In this document: positions 22,960 to 34,843 of the stretch, in pieces
Numbering within the stretch: the first letter of the stretch is position 1
Layout: the number at the start of each line of letters is the position of its first letter
Assembly (NCBI GenBank): GCA_037179385.1
Contig: CM074188.1
Coordinates: 19,733,318-19,797,317 of the forward strand
Source: Holothuria scabra
Lineage: Eukaryota > Echinodermata > Holothuroidea > Aspidochirotida > Holothuriidae
Reading direction: 5' to 3'
DNA: 64,000 nt
Program-made: the position numbers and the translations under genes
Notes under the pieces: model-generated
Database searches by the model: none
Told to the model about the DNA's origin: nothing
Seen by the model: only the letters and a program-made list of their open reading frames with translations

Positions 22960-23502
22960 AGAAAAGTCGAAAGTAAAATTGATGTTTGAGTTGTTAAAGA
23001 GGATCATATTCTAAGCATCTGGTAAAAATTTCATTCATTTCCCATGTTCGGTTCTTAAGATATTAGCAATTGAAATTGACTCATATTCTATAAAAAGTGG
23101 ACTTGAAGCAAACAAACGTGATGTTATGGATTCCCATTGTTGGCCAATGTTCCGTTTTTCTTTATTTTTTCATCCTATTATTTTGACCTTGAATTGATTA
23201 GGGATTCTATCTTGACCCTACGACGTATAATACATTTAAATTCCATTGTTCAGCATGCACCTATGGTATTGATTTCTGAGAGTTTAGTTACCTAACATTG
23301 GAGGTAAATTATAAATAAAAACAAGACATTGGCCAACAATGTGAAATCATGACATCACGCCTGCTTGCATTCTATATAGAAAATTTGGTACATTCAATAC
23401 TTGAAAACCGAACATGGGAAATGAATGAAAATTTCACAGAATGCTAAGAATAGGTTCCTCTTTAAAACATATTGAAAATAAATTTGGCTCTGGACCATTC
23501 TT
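22960..23502. mobile_element. Palindromic TTAA-flanked element, family F, copy 1
   Basis: TTAA flanks (22956-22959 and 23503-23506) enclose a 543-bp unit whose two halves are inverted: left AAAGAGGATCATATTC, CCCATGTTCGGTT and CATTGTTGGCCAATGTT are mirrored at right by ACATTGGCCAACAATGTG, AACCGAACATGGG and AGGTTCCTCTTT. The TTAA target site points to piggyBac or Kolobok relatives. A second copy lies at 56313-56858. No coding region. Confidence 0.75.
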
Positions 23503-23506
23503 TTAA

Positions 23507-25500
23507 ACTAAAAAAGAATAACGAAACTGGAAACCCAGCCCCATCCCTTATACTGAAACACAAATCTGGCTGCTGGCTTGTTAACTACTTGTGATAAGAC
23601 AATCTGGCAGATTATAGGCCACATGTAAACAGGTAAAGGTAGACCTATTCCCAACAGAAGAAAAAAGCTTAAACACAAATATATTTATAAATAATTCCTG
23701 CTGACCAATTGTAATATTTTTTGTGAAGTGTGTGGGGCAGCAACTGAAAAACCGTTGTGTAAAAACCAGATATTAGTATTATAGTAATTTCTAGCAAACA
23801 CTGGAGAAATGCTGTAGTCATGAAAGTCTGGACTTGGTTTCCATCTTACTTTCTTTGTGCGGAAAAGTGAAGAATATAGGTCTAAAAATATGTATTCGGA
23901 TGCATATAATATAATCTGTTTCTTGCAGCCAATAGGACTATGGCTCATCTCAACACCTTTGACCAAATAAGCCTTTTGATGAAAATGACCACGCCAGTGT
24001 AGCTGTCAGGGAAGGAAGAAGGCTTCCCAAGATGATATAAACTTAACATATAGCCAACTTAGTAAAGAGCTTCAGTATTTGTCTTTTTCTCAAATACTTT
24101 CTCTGCTTGGAAGCTATTTCGAATAACCACGTTCGAGTAGCCATGGCTTCTTTGAGATTACTATAGACAGAGGTGTAGCTACGGAGGGAGGGGCGAGGGG
24201 GTGGGGCTTGGGGGTTCGAGCCCCCCTTTGAATCGGCCCCCAACAGCCCCCTCCACTGGCGACCTGGGAGAAAACTACATTCTTGCTGGCCGATGGTTAT
24301 ATTCAATCCGGGCTACCCGGCTAGCTTTTCATAGATACCCTTGCGATAGATCCACTCTGAATGTCAGAATAAATTCAGACTGTGACAAGCTTCATATCCT
24401 CGGAATCTGTTGCCTTTTTACTCGTCGGGTTTCTGGATGGATAATTTTCTAGCAGATCTGGAGTGGCTGAAATTTGCTACCTTGATGTGGATTACAGTCG
24501 TGCAAAAGAGTGCTCCTAGCATCTGGCCTGTTTCTCCCTCCTGTGGGGATTTTATTTTCAATTCCTGGGAATGCAAAAATTTGTTCCAAAATCATACTTG
24601 ATGTGATGGGTAGAATATTTGAGTCAAAAAGGTAGGAGTATAAATAGGTAGAATATGGGAATAAATATGGTGGCTGGGTTAATGCAGTCTCAAGGGTTGC
24701 AACCTTTCCACTATCTGACTATTACCTCACAGGATCTCACTTAGCTCTTGGGTGGAGTGTACATACCCAGTGGAGTACGAGACGAGGACAAGACTGCCCC
24801 GCAAAATGTAAATTCGGCAGGAATTTGGAAAAAAGTCGGACGGCCCTATAATTTTGAAAAAAATGGCATGTTTTTTCAGAAATTCCAAAATGTGGGAGAA
24901 ATCTTTAAAAAGATATGTCCGAACAAAACGAAACGTCATATAGTAGAAGCAAAAGTTTCATTAAAAATCAACAAAATTTCGAAATATTTGCTACACCTTC
25001 GGGCAGCACAAAAAGCTACTGATCTTGAGTTTTACTTCACACATTATCACAACACAATGCCCAAATTGGTCGAATATCCAAATTACTTTGCCCGAAAATA
25101 GAACACATCAGAGTAAGGAACATAGTTCGAAAAATCAAACAGATAAAAAATCGCGACACGTTTGGGAAACCCGTGGCTTCAAAGAAACAACCATTCTGAA
25201 ACATCATTCAGCCTGTTTTTAAATCTTGTAAAACGCAATGCCCGAAATGGCCGATTATTTTAGTAGCTTCAAACCTTGCCGAAAAAGAGAAAACCGTCGC
25301 TTCATTTACGCTGCCCAAAATGGTCAAATATTCGGACGAAGGTTTAAAAAAAGCTAAAATGCTTTCAATTGCCAAATTAATTCAACGGACAAACAGGAGG
25401 GTCAGGTGCAGTGCCCCAAAATTTGCCATCTATCCTGCCATAGAGCCAAATATGGGCAATGGTGATGAAAATCAGGTAATTTCTTTTTCAATCGATACTT
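23507..25500. other. Non-coding stretch with G/C-rich patch
   Basis: A patch at about 24175-24260 (AGGTGTAGCTACGGAGG, then a G-rich run and CCCCC) resembles the ends of G-rich MITEs elsewhere in the window, but no matching far end was found. ORFs at 24748-25222 on the plus strand are Lys/Asn-rich and overlap in two frames; they look like chance frames. Confidence 0.4.
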
Positions 25501-25504
25501 TTAA

Positions 25505-25756
25505 GGGCAAGAGCAGTCACCCCAAACATTTTGTGAACCAACAGCTAAATCTCCCAATTTTCTGCTCACATCTCTTCAAAGTATCTTTCAACATTTCTAG
25601 GACTTCAATATTGCATGTTAAAGATAAACCAAGCCGTCATTTATGGTAAATTCCCCATTTTAGGAGTAAAAATATTGTCACATGACTCTCCAGAGCCAGT
25701 CATTAAACAGGACAGTCTACTACACCTCTTCAAGTTGGGGTGACTGCTCTTGCCCT
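25505..25756. mobile_element. TTAA-flanked MITE, family A, best copy
   Basis: The inverted ends are GGGCAAGAGCAGTCACCCC and GGGGTGACTGCTCTTGCCC, flanked by TTTAA on both sides (25500-25504 and 25756-25760). Two other copies are at 1484-1744 and 11514-11783. It is non-coding; the TTAA target suggests mobilisation by a piggyBac- or Kolobok-type transposase. Confidence 0.85.
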
Positions 25757-25760
25757 TTAA

Positions 25761-26438
25761 TGATGCAGTGTGAAAATGTCTTCCTATAAGTCTTCTTAAA
25801 AATTTATTTAAACACACCTTGTAATGTGACATTCCTTTTCAAAAGTAAAACCATATTTAGTCGGAAGTTCGGGCAGTCACACAATTTCATCAATATATTT
25901 CATTAGCATGTTTTCAATTCTGTTTTATAGCTTTCCCCCGAAAATATGCAAGACCATTCCATCCACTGTTAGTGGTACATTTTATCTGGTAATTTTTTTT
26001 TATCAAAATAGCGACAGCTAATATCCCCCTACAAGCCTGGAAAATGTCATTTTTGACTGTCTGAGAGGTCCGATTTTTCAACATTTTCTGTTCACTTCAC
26101 CCCAACTAATGGTGGCTCTCCGCTTAGTCTTTCTGGCAAAATTTTAGTAAGAAGTGAACGTTGATCTGCAATTGAAAACTTAAAATACCGACTGATTAGA
26201 TTTGCTTTATAAGCCTGGGAAACGTCATTTTCGATTGTCTGAGAGGTACGAATTTTAAAATTGTTCCGGACGCTCCGCGCCAACCAGTGTTGGCGCTCCG
26301 CTTATTATTATTATTTTTTTTTTTTGGGGGGGGGGGGCATTCCTGTCCATTAAGCCATTTCGAATAATTTACATTTTCATACATGGTCAGCTTGAAGAAT
26401 TTTGCTCTTAGTCCTTTTTTTTTCATAAACCAAGGTGT
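25761..26438. repeat. Two tandem copies of the CGCTCCGC module
   Basis: Segments at about 26045-26145 and 26210-26310 share the order GTCATTTTNGANTGTCTGAGAG, then AACTAATGGTGG or AACCAGTGTTGG, then GCTCTCCGCTTA or GCGCTCCGCTTA, matching the modules inside the 16.6-17.9 kb element. This is probably a decayed relative of that element; no boundaries could be set. A/G homopolymers follow at 26310-26338. Confidence 0.55.
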
Positions 26439-26484
26439 TCTTAAAGCAGGGAGCTGCCCACAGTAGTAGCTCCCTGCTTAAAGA
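26439..26484. repeat. Perfect 17-bp stem hairpin
   Basis: TCTTAAAGCAGGGAGCT (26439-26455) is exactly inverted at 26468-26484 with a 12-nt loop. It may be a deletion product of a TTAA-type MITE (the stem contains TTAA) or a transcribed hairpin; nothing here decides between them. Confidence 0.8.
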
Positions 26485-27024
26485 AAGGCAAATTACGAAG
26501 AGATAGGGAACATATCATGGTGGTGTACCGTTAGTGTTTCTGAGAAATCATACAACTAAGCTGCTATATATCTACTGAAGTGCAATGCAGGCCATTTCTT
26601 TTAGCTAGTATTTAACTAATTACATATCTTAAGACAGAGCATTGTCTAATGATGTCACGTGAAGTCCTAGACAAATTAACAAACTTGAACTTCTTTCAAG
26701 CTATAAACAACCCTTTCATGTAACTGTGTGCATATACTGACAGTATGGCAGACGGACGGTTCGCTTACTTTCCAACCACCAACGCCAAATCCAGTCTCTA
26801 GCCCACGGGCGGACAGTTTGAAACGGGGGTGTCAGCATGTGCCAAAAATACTGTTTTACTTTTTTGTAAAGGTACGTTCACATATGCCGGCAGCGGCAAC
26901 TGCAACAGCAATGCGGCACAGCTGTTCACATTTGACAGCAAAAATTATTGCCGCATACAGTAACAAAATTACCAGATGATACTGACGGGAATTTGAAGCT
27001 GACAAATTTGTTCCATTAACGAAC

Positions 27025-27132
27025 ATGGCAGACAGTGACGAGTAGCTGATCTCTGATTTTCTTAATGGCAATAGTGTACCAAATAGATCGGAAGAAAGGG
27101 AGGAAAAAGATAAGATGGTTACAGCGGAATAA
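27025..27132 (+). pseudogene. Decayed N-terminal ORF of a transposon protein, uncertain
   Basis: From ATG at 27025 the frame reads MADSDE, an in-frame TAG, then LISDFLNGNSV and a charged segment EEREEKDKM before a TAA at 27130-27132. An acidic start followed by a Leu/Phe helix just inside the left end of a terminal-inverted-repeat element is a common layout for Harbinger-type nucleases, but the match is too short to prove. The premature stop means it is not functional. Confidence 0.25.
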
Positions 27133-27283
27133 TTAAATTTGACAATAAAGTCACAGCTACTGAGTCAGTGCCAGGCACATTTAAGTCTGGACAGAAAAAG
27201 AGCCAAATTCTTTTGTGACAGTTTTATTTAACGTTGTTATCGAGCAAATATTAACAAGTTTTTAACTAGGGCTAACATTAAGT

Positions 27284-28258
27284 CATAGGCGTAGGAAGTG
27301 GGGAAGGGGGGGGGCTGGGGAGATATCCCCCAGTGAAAAATGAAGGGGCGGAAGCATGCCCCTCCCCCCCCCACTTCCCGGGTCAGACAAAAGCCCTTTT
27401 TTCATTTTGCCAACGCTTTGCCGACTGCGAAAAATGCAATCTAAAATGCATTAGTGCTCGCTCATAAATCAGTTTGGTAAACTTTTCCGAGCTCTGGAAT
27501 TGACAAAATCCGATATTTACCATATGTGACACCACATCATCAAGAGACACCGGCAGCTATATTGCTATTTTCATAAACTGTCTTTCATTGAATTCCAAAT
27601 TTTCTCCAACGAAAGTTTTTTATTTTGAAATATTTCGTCTAAAAGGATAACAAAGTATGGGAAATACTTTTGCAATGTCAACGGAGAGTGTCAGTTCTTA
27701 GTCCTTAGATAACATTATGACAGCAACAACGATTCAGCAGTCGTGAAATCATTCTCAGATTTGTCACCAATTTATGAAGGTAGTGCAGATTCTTCAGTAA
27801 TCCCCCAACTCTTTAAATTTCCTAACGTGAGATCCAGAATCCAAAGCTTTCTGCAATACCGATAATCTCCATATCTACATATGTTTATTTAAAAGGGGCC
27901 AAAATTTCGTTCCTTATACAGAAGTGTTTACACTTAAGACAATATCAGAAAATTGGGGTGCTTGTCTCCGTGGAAAAAGTCTAGTTACGCCACTCTTGTA
28001 GAAGGCATAGATATACTGGAATTGTTGTCTAGTGTAGCATGGCTTGCAAAAAACCCCGAATATTTCCACCTTTTTCAGTGCGCAGTTTCATTTGAAAAAA
28101 TGAGTTATGGCATTTAATTTTTTAATTTAAAAAAATTGTTCTTGCTCGTGGGTAAAGCGACTACACCTTTTGGTCAATGGGGTATGGTGAGGTGCATAGT
28201 TCAAAACTGCCCCCCACTCCCCCCCCCCTCAACTTTCATATTGCTTCCTACGTCACTG
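27284..28258. mobile_element. hAT-like element nested in the 26.9-29.0 kb transposon
   Basis: The ends CATAGGCGTAGGAAG and CTTCCTACGTCACTG are inverted, each followed inward by a G-rich (left) or C-rich (right) run. Flanking octamers CATTAAGT (27276-27283) and TATTAGGT (28259-28266) agree at 6 of 8 positions, consistent with a decayed 8-bp hAT duplication. No transposase frame is visible in the 975 bp. Confidence 0.6.
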
Positions 28259-29049
28259 TATTAGGTTAGTCTTCAATAGAAGTCAGGTCAGGCCAAGCAA
28301 AATAGGCGTACGTTACAAGAAAAAAATGAGCGACCCATGTTCCTTATATATACATTGCAATGTAATATATAGGTCTTTACTTAAGAGGAAAAAATATAGC
28401 CTTATCATGTATTTTCAAGGCTGGCCTTTGTTACATCATGGACAAAACTTAAAAGTTATGGTTGATGACATTACCAATACTAATATGAGTACCTGCTATC
28501 AACGTATAGGTGATATGATTCGTTACCATTGAATTGCCCACTTCCTTTGCTATTTTTCCCACACTTTAAATAATTTTACTTCATCATGGTAATCAGGATT
28601 TGTCACGTGGTATATGAATGATTCTTTTTGGACATGAATGACCCGTTTTTCTATTGTCTCGTCAGATAAGTCGGATCTTCAAGGCACCTTGTAGTTGTAA
28701 GGACCCAAATAACTGTTTTGACGGGATATCACAGAACGTCCCTGACTCGTGCCGTTGGCTCCCGCCGGTCAGACAGGCCGGTGCTTGCACACATTGAAGT
28801 TGGCAATAATTGCTGTTCGGCAAATGGCGTTGAATCGCTCCATGTGCGATTACTTTTTTGCTGGACGCATCTTTACCGGATTGCCGTGCTAGCGTCTTTC
28901 ACTCACTTTTGTGTGGGATATTTTTGCCGTTGTCGCTCCTGTTGCCGATACCGTTGCCGATACCGTTGCCGTACAAGTGAGAACGTACTTAATTAGAACG
29001 CAGAATGGACGCATTGTTCTTGAACTGGGGTGTGAGATTAGTCTTTTGC

Positions 29050-29722
29050 CAAAGAAATTATACACGTAGATACCAAACTCCTATCCCTACACTGTTAGTG
29101 GTCAGACGCAATGACTCCTCACGGAGGCCAAAACGGATGGGCGGAAGTGTTGATTTGACATGCGCACAGTTCTGTTCGGTGATCTACACGCACAACTATG
29201 CATGCGCGCGTAGCACGAAATCCCATTGTGACGAGATGTCAGCGTGCATTCATTTTCAAATCGGGTTCTAAACGTGCGAAATACATTCCTCCGTGTACAG
29301 TCTAGGGTAATTGACGCGTACTTCTGAACTATCTGAGTTAACGTTGTTAGCGCGTGTATAGATGTGCGTTTGTGACGATACCATAGAAGATCAAAGATAT
29401 TATAAACGTTTATAATATCTTTGTAGAAAATGAACAACTTAACTTAAAACCAGTCCTTGTGCGTTCATGTTCAATTGTTCTTACGTGGAATGCCTCGAAG
29501 AAGCAAAGAACTTTCCCATGATGTAAGTGGAATTTATTGAAGAACGGTGTTTGCGAGATTTGCAATGTTTTCAAATCACACGTATTTATGCAACCGGAGC
29601 ATATCAATTTACCTGTTGGCCCCGAAACGACTGAACAGTGATCAGCACTTCCGCCCCTCCCTTTCGGAGTGAGGAGTCACTGCGCCATTTTATTTTTGGT
29701 ATCTATGCTTGCAATATCTTTG
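29050..29722. mobile_element. Terminal-inverted-repeat element, first of two adjacent copies
   Basis: The inner ends GTAGATACCAAA, GACTCCTCACGGAGG and GGGCGGAAGTG are mirrored at the right by CACTTCCGCCCCTCC, GAGGAGTCACTGCGCC and GGTATCTATG, with outer CAAAGAAAT and ATATCTTTG. A short palindrome (ATATTATAAACGTTTATAATAT) lies mid-element near 29396. No gene; the small ORFs on both strands are by-products. Confidence 0.7.
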
Positions 29723-29729
29723 TTTTTGA

Positions 29730-30616
29730 CAAAGATATATAAAGTAGATTCCTAAGTCCTAGCCCTACATTGTTAGACGGACTGACTCCTCACGGAGGCT
29801 CTAACGGAGGGGCGGAAGAGTTAATCTGACATGCGCACAGTTCTTTTCGGTGATCTGCGCGCATAACTATAGAGGCTTTTCACATGACGTCATAATACTC
29901 TCCGGCGGCCATGTTGGAGTACATGTAACTACGTAGCAAACCATACGGGACGCGCTTGCTCGTTGAATTTGTACACACAGTGCATATCACAGTGCATATT
30001 GTGCAGTGCGTTCGGCACAAAGCCACGTGTATTTGGCATGAATGTCCTCCAGCATGGCGGTTCCGTGACGCAATTGCAAAGCCTCTATAGATGTGTAACA
30101 GAAAATTCAATTGTGACGAGATGTCAGCATGCGTGCATTTTTATCACAAGTTCTGTAGGGCACAGTAGATTTCTCTGTGTATTGCGGCCTCGTGTAATTG
30201 ACGCTCACTTCTGCGTGCTTGGAAAACGAACTCACGAGTTGGCTTTCGTTGTAAACTCGCAAGGAAGTAAACGCATGTGTATAGCTGCGCGCTTGTAAAG
30301 ATACCATAGAAATTGACCGATCAATAGGCCCATGAACTATAAACCAGCCGTTGTTCGTTCAACTTCAAGTGTTTTAAGTGGAAAACCTCGAAGAAGCAAG
30401 AAATTGTACCATGTAAGGAAATGTATCGAAAAACGTTTCTAAGATTTGCAATGTTTTGAAATCACACGTATTTATATAAAACCGGAAGATATCACTCACT
30501 TGTTGGCATCCAAAACGACTGAGCAGTGATCAGCACTTCCGCCTCTCCATTTAGGTTGCCGTGACCCGTCCGACCGCGCCATTTTAAGTTTGGTAACTAT
30601 GCTTCTAATATCTTTG
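29730..30616. mobile_element. Terminal-inverted-repeat element, second adjacent copy, interrupted
   Basis: This is a diverged direct copy of 29050-29722 (shared phrases ACATGCGCACAGTTCT, TGTGACGAGATGTCAGC, TTGCAATGTTTT and CAGTGATCAGCACTTCCGCC), running from ACAAAGATAT to ATATCTTTGT. It is longer because another element is inserted at 29867-30090. Confidence 0.7.
29867..30090. mobile_element. MITE inserted in the second copy (CTATAGAGGC ends)
   Basis: The 224-bp unit has perfect 10-bp inverted ends, CTATAGAGGC and GCCTCTATAG, and further inverted matches (CACATGACGTCAT at left against TGACGCAATTG at right). It is absent from the same position of the neighbouring copy near 29190, which acts as an empty site. 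TA-rich ends suggest a TA target, but the duplication cannot be fixed exactly. Confidence 0.75.
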
Positions 30617-32221
30617 TCTTTTATCATAATCTGGATCCGTCCTTGCATTTCTATGACCCAAAGGACTATAGTAAACCGAATGATTTTGCGTCAAACCTGA
30701 ATTTAGTGTAGTAATCTTAGCGAACAACCCCACCCCCTTTGGTTTGTGTGTGTGTGTGTTTTTTTTGTTTTTCTTTATTGTGCTGTTGTTGTAAAGATCC
30801 GATTTCAAACTGCTTTAAAAAACATGCATCAGTGCATCCAGAATTAAGAAAATGTGCACTCCATTCGTCCTTAATATAATTATCATTCATGGCGAATGTG
30901 TCACCTCATACAAAGCAAAACATGAGGGTTTGATGTGTACACAGTACAAAAAACTAACAATAAGTTTTACTGTCATCCCCTGAAACCTTGTAGCCAGAAT
31001 TAAAGTGCTAAACATGTCGTCAGATAATAAGAAAATTTGACACTTCTCAGTCGTGGAAGACGGGACGGAGATTACTTTTCTAGTTTTTTTCTACTGCAGT
31101 TTAGTTATTTTTAGCGTCCGGTCCGTCTTTGTAGACACCAGAATCAGAGGATGACAATATAATAGGAAATATAAAACTGACAATAAAACACGATGGTTAG
31201 GTAAGTCTATTGCTTTCCGGTCTTTCGTGCCACTGCACTTCCCAGGACAGTGTTTAAGGGGGAAGATCCATTTTGGAAATGAAAAAAGTGCGCAGGAGAT
31301 TTTTTCTTCTGTTTTCTACTGTGAATCATCATAACCTCGACGGACATATTGGCGCGTTTTTTTCCCTTGCGAAGGCTTAGCTTCACCCCGGTAGCTCTTT
31401 ATAGCACTGTAGGTGTCAGACGAAATCAGTTGATTAGATTAGAGTTCAAAGACCATCTGCAAGAAATTAACACAATGGACTTCTATGACGAACGAATATC
31501 AATCATCTTTTTTGAATCTGTATCTAGTGCTGGACGCAGTGGACATATTTTGTTACAATAAGAAAAGAAAAATTTTTAAGCTGACGCTATTTCCATTATT
31601 TCATATGGATACACGTTACCCTTCTCAGTACACGGATAAAAAGAAAATGTTTAAAAGCAAATTATTTTATGGATATGAGAATAGTTTGGAGGTATTTAAA
31701 AAAATAATCATTGTGACTAGAGTCCATGGCCGGATCAGTATCACCCTAAAATCAATTTAAACGGACTTTGAAATGTCATTTCCGGTAGTCTGGGAGGTGT
31801 TTCGCTCCCCCCCCCCCCCCCAAAAAAAAAAATCTGGTTCGCTCCGAGACCATAAAGGTTGCGCTTCGCTTAGACAGACTTTCCGCAATTCTGCAGACCA
31901 CGAGTACATAGCTGACGTACTGGTCTCTTTTTACGTCTTTGTAAGATTTCGGACTACTTAAAGAAACTTTGCTTAAAGCGACGAGCATTCCAGTATGTTG
32001 CAGGTACACGACCTTTAGACCGAAAAAAATCCTCCCCTTGACCCCTCCCAAAGAACTGCGATCCGTGCGTATATGATAAATATATGATAACTCTAGCCAT
32101 TGTTCGCCGTCCATAAACGATTCTGAAAAAATAAACACTTATACGTATACCCCATGAATGCACACTTGAAAAAGATACAAGGAATTGACTTTAAATGATG
32201 CCAGATTGCATTTAAGGGTAT
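30617..32221. other. Non-coding stretch with a repeat-module fragment
   Basis: A GT run lies at 30746-30758. At about 31765-31885 there is a decayed CGCTCCGC module (GTCATTTCCGGTAGTCTGGG, then TTGCGCTTCGCTTAGA), related to the 16.6-17.9 kb element, with C and A homopolymers. No exon was recognised. Confidence 0.45.
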
Positions 32222-32225
32222 TTAA

Positions 32226-32693
32226 AGGCCCCGGAAGCTTTTGACTAGCGTCTCGTAGAAAAGACAAAGTAATTTCAAACTATGTCCACCAGTATCCCAA
32301 ACCTTGTCGTAATACTGTTTTTCTAACTCAATTGCCATTTTAAAGATTGGTCATTTTTGTTAAAAAATATCTCCCACTTTTCAACAAAGCCACGATCATC
32401 TCCCATTCCAATGCCTTTATATGTACAAATACAGGTTGGCCTACTTTTTCTAAAGTCCTCCCGACCCTCAGAATCCTTTTGATTTTTCCTTAAAAATACG
32501 ATTTGTCCTTGAAATTTGATACCATTGAAATGTTTGAATATCTTTTCCTGTTGCTCTAGCATTACCCTTCACCATTTGCAAGGTAAAGCATACAGTGTTC
32601 TTTACTTTTCCCTGAAGCAGCATCAGAAGCTAACAATAAACTGAAAGCAACGTTAGATAAATGTGCCACAAACTCCCCCATATCAGAATATGC
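32226..32693. mobile_element. TTAA-type MITE, family C, copy 1
   Basis: It follows TTAA at 32222-32225 and shares with the 51857-52427 copy the phrases TTTAAAGATTGG, CTTTTCAACAAAGC, TTGTCCTTGAAATTTGATAC and TAGCATTACCCTTCACCAT. The right end (near TCAGAATATGCC) is decayed, so that boundary is approximate. Non-coding. Confidence 0.6.
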
Positions 32694-34120
32694 CGCTGGT
32701 AGCGGTCTTATGGAGGAGGAGGAGGAATACTTTAGATTTTTAAATGCTTTTTAGTGTGAAATATCGTGCAAATGTTTTAAGTCGCCTTCTTCGAAATTTT
32801 TCTAGTTTTTTTTTTTTTTTGGCATTCGTAAGTTTTGGGGTGAGCTGGACGCGATCCCCACCACTTGCTTTACTAGAAAGGTTAACCTCTCACCCGCCCA
32901 TCTGCAATTCCTAAGCAATTTACAAATACAAGTAACGTAAACAATGCGTTAGTTTTTATCTTGAACGGTACCGTACATGTTGTAGGGTAAAAATAGCAGC
33001 GTTGGTCGTTCCGCAATCTTTACTCAGACCGTACGTGGTCGAGGTACTGATGAGCCACAAATGCAAAAATCTGTTGCAGGCCGTCAACCAATTGGTTAGA
33101 AACCGAGCCGTAGAACCCCATCTCAATAACTGCATAAAATTCATGTCAAAAAGTCCAATAAAACAAGTATTGCAACTTTTGTCACTTCATGAGCTGATGA
33201 AAGGAAAAGTTTTGAACGGAAAACTGTATTTTTTCATGTTTCTGCATGAGATGACTCATCGAATGTGCCTATGACTCATCTTGTTTTTATTTGTTAAGAA
33301 ATGGTCCCCTCTCCATTCCCATGAGTCCATAGCATTTACCTCAATGTAAAATACGTACCTAGATTGGTCCCCTAGATGATATCGTATCGATGAAATGACT
33401 GCAGGCTGGGCTTCGGTGTCATTAATTAACAGCTCCATCCACAGTTACGGGGACACCAGAGGAAAATTTTCATTAAGTTTCTTGAGATTGCTATCGTGAC
33501 GTATTTGAAAGTGGTTTTCTGTCTCAAATCCCTTGGGAATGTCGAAGTTATCAACAATAAGCTTTCCATCAATCTTTACATGTCTTAAAAGTAACGGCGA
33601 CAGACCCCCAATGAAGAGTTTTCTTTTCAGTTACTGAATAAAAGCCTCAAATGAAAAGATCCGTTGGAATTATTTCAACATTTTCGGTCTACCGTTCTCA
33701 TAACCTACCGGTACAAAGTTTGATAGTTTCTGAAGTTGGCTGGTAGCTAGTTGCTAATGCAAACACTGCAATGCAAGGTGATGCATAGTATTGGCTCTTT
33801 ATTCACTGGTACAAATTCTAAACTCGTCATCTCATAATTTACCAATGAAATAGTGGCGTTTTAATATTTTTCCAACAAAACGAATTTCTATAGGAAACCT
33901 ATGTAGGGATATTTATGCTACAAGTGTTCTTGATATGAAGCTTGGAAAATTGAACGGAGCATATGTTGCACGTGGAGAGACCATCTTAGAAGGTCACTAT
34001 GCGCATGGTCGCATAGTCAATATAGCAGCTGACTTGCAGACGGGACTTCGAGCCCTGGATGGGTCATACTACTGACTTTAAAATGAAACCTACTGCCATC
34101 ATGAGTCGTAAAGCTCTATC
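32694..34120. other. Mostly unrecognised sequence with one SINE fragment
   Basis: Apart from the SINE 3' fragment at 33048-33126, no exon or element was recognised. A T-homopolymer lies near 32806-32820, and CTATGCGCATGGTCGCATAG near 33998 is a small inverted repeat. Confidence 0.45.
33048..33126 (+). repeat. tRNA-SINE 3' fragment, diverged
   Basis: TGAGCCACAAATGCAAAAAT, then CAACCAATTGGTTAGAAACC and GAGCCGTAGAAC correspond to the 3' body of the SINE at 50178-50409. The tRNA-like head and the tail are missing. Confidence 0.55.
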
Positions 34121-34122
34121 TA

Positions 34123-34288
34123 CACTGTAAAAAATGGCTCAAACTGGCTGTAAATTTAAAGAATAAAAGATTAAGAGAAACAGAAGGATTACGCAAAAGT
34201 TCTGGTAATAAGTTTCCAGAACTTTTCTGTTATCCTTATTTATTTCTTTAGTTTGTTGTTCTGTAAATCTACCGTAATTTTCACAGTG
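34123..34288. mobile_element. Tc1/mariner-type MITE with TA flanks
   Basis: A 166-bp unit with inverted ends CACTGTAAAAAAT and ATTTTCACAGTG and TA on each side (34121-34122, 34289-34290). An internal inverted pair (AAAAGTTCTGGTAA and TTCCAGAACTTTT) makes a strong hairpin. No coding capacity. Confidence 0.75.
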
Positions 34289-34570
34289 TAAATAACTAAA
34301 TTACTAACTAATTAAAAGTCACTTATTTGCATGTCTCATCATGGCTATTCGTGACACCGTGTCAAATTTGACAACTTCATCTGCTGATATATTGAGAATC
34401 ATACATGCGATTTCAATGCGAATCTCACCAGAATGCAAGTTAAAACAAGAAACCCGCTGACATGTTAAAATTTGAATTGACCTTGGCCCCGACCCTTTTG
34501 ATTCCCACTAACGTAATATTCATATCACTGGACCTTCCAACCATTACTTCTGTCTTTTCACACTTGCGGT

Positions 34571-34843
34571 CATGGGCGTCCGCAGAAAAAAAGTCAGGGG
34601 GGGGCAAAATTTCTAGGGAGGGGCAAAACCTCCAAGTCACCATGAATTGACACAAAGCATGCGAAAATTTCAGCCCAAAATGCCTCCCAGATCGCCGGAA
34701 ATGGCATTTCTAAAGCCTATTTTTCGCATAGAAACTTTGAAAACGCGGTTTGGCTTTGATTTTTATAAGTTTTTTTCAAATTTTTTATTTTCCAGGGGGG
34801 GGGGGCAAGTGCCTCCCCTTGCCCATACCTGCGGACGCCCATG
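34571..34843. mobile_element. hAT-type MITE with perfect ends and 8-bp duplication
   Basis: The ends CATGGGCGTCCGCAG and CTGCGGACGCCCATG are exact inverses and are flanked by the perfect 8-bp direct repeat CTTGCGGT (34563-34570 and 34844-34851). The 273-bp interior has G-rich runs just inside both ends and no transposase. Perfect ends and duplication indicate a young insertion. Small ORFs here are by-products. Confidence 0.9.

Larger units (their letters stand above)
26871..28989. mobile_element. DNA transposon with TACGTTCACA-type ends, interrupted
   Basis: The left end starts GGTACGTTCACATATGCCGG followed by GCAACTGCAACAGC; the right end is an imperfect inverse, with three CCGTTGCCG-like repeats and a final GAGAACGTACT. 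The interior carries a decayed ORF (27025-27132) and a nested element (27284-28258). Ends of this kind with GGCAAC repeats are reminiscent of PIF/Harbinger elements, but the 3-bp target duplication is ambiguous. Confidence 0.5.

Noticed and set aside
24748..25222. Plus-strand ORFs of 117 and 65 codons
   Set aside because: Overlapping frames, Lys/Asn/Phe-rich composition typical of AT-rich DNA, no family features.
29102..30298. Several 60-111-codon ORFs on both strands
   Set aside because: All lie within the duplicated inverted-repeat elements and differ between the two copies.
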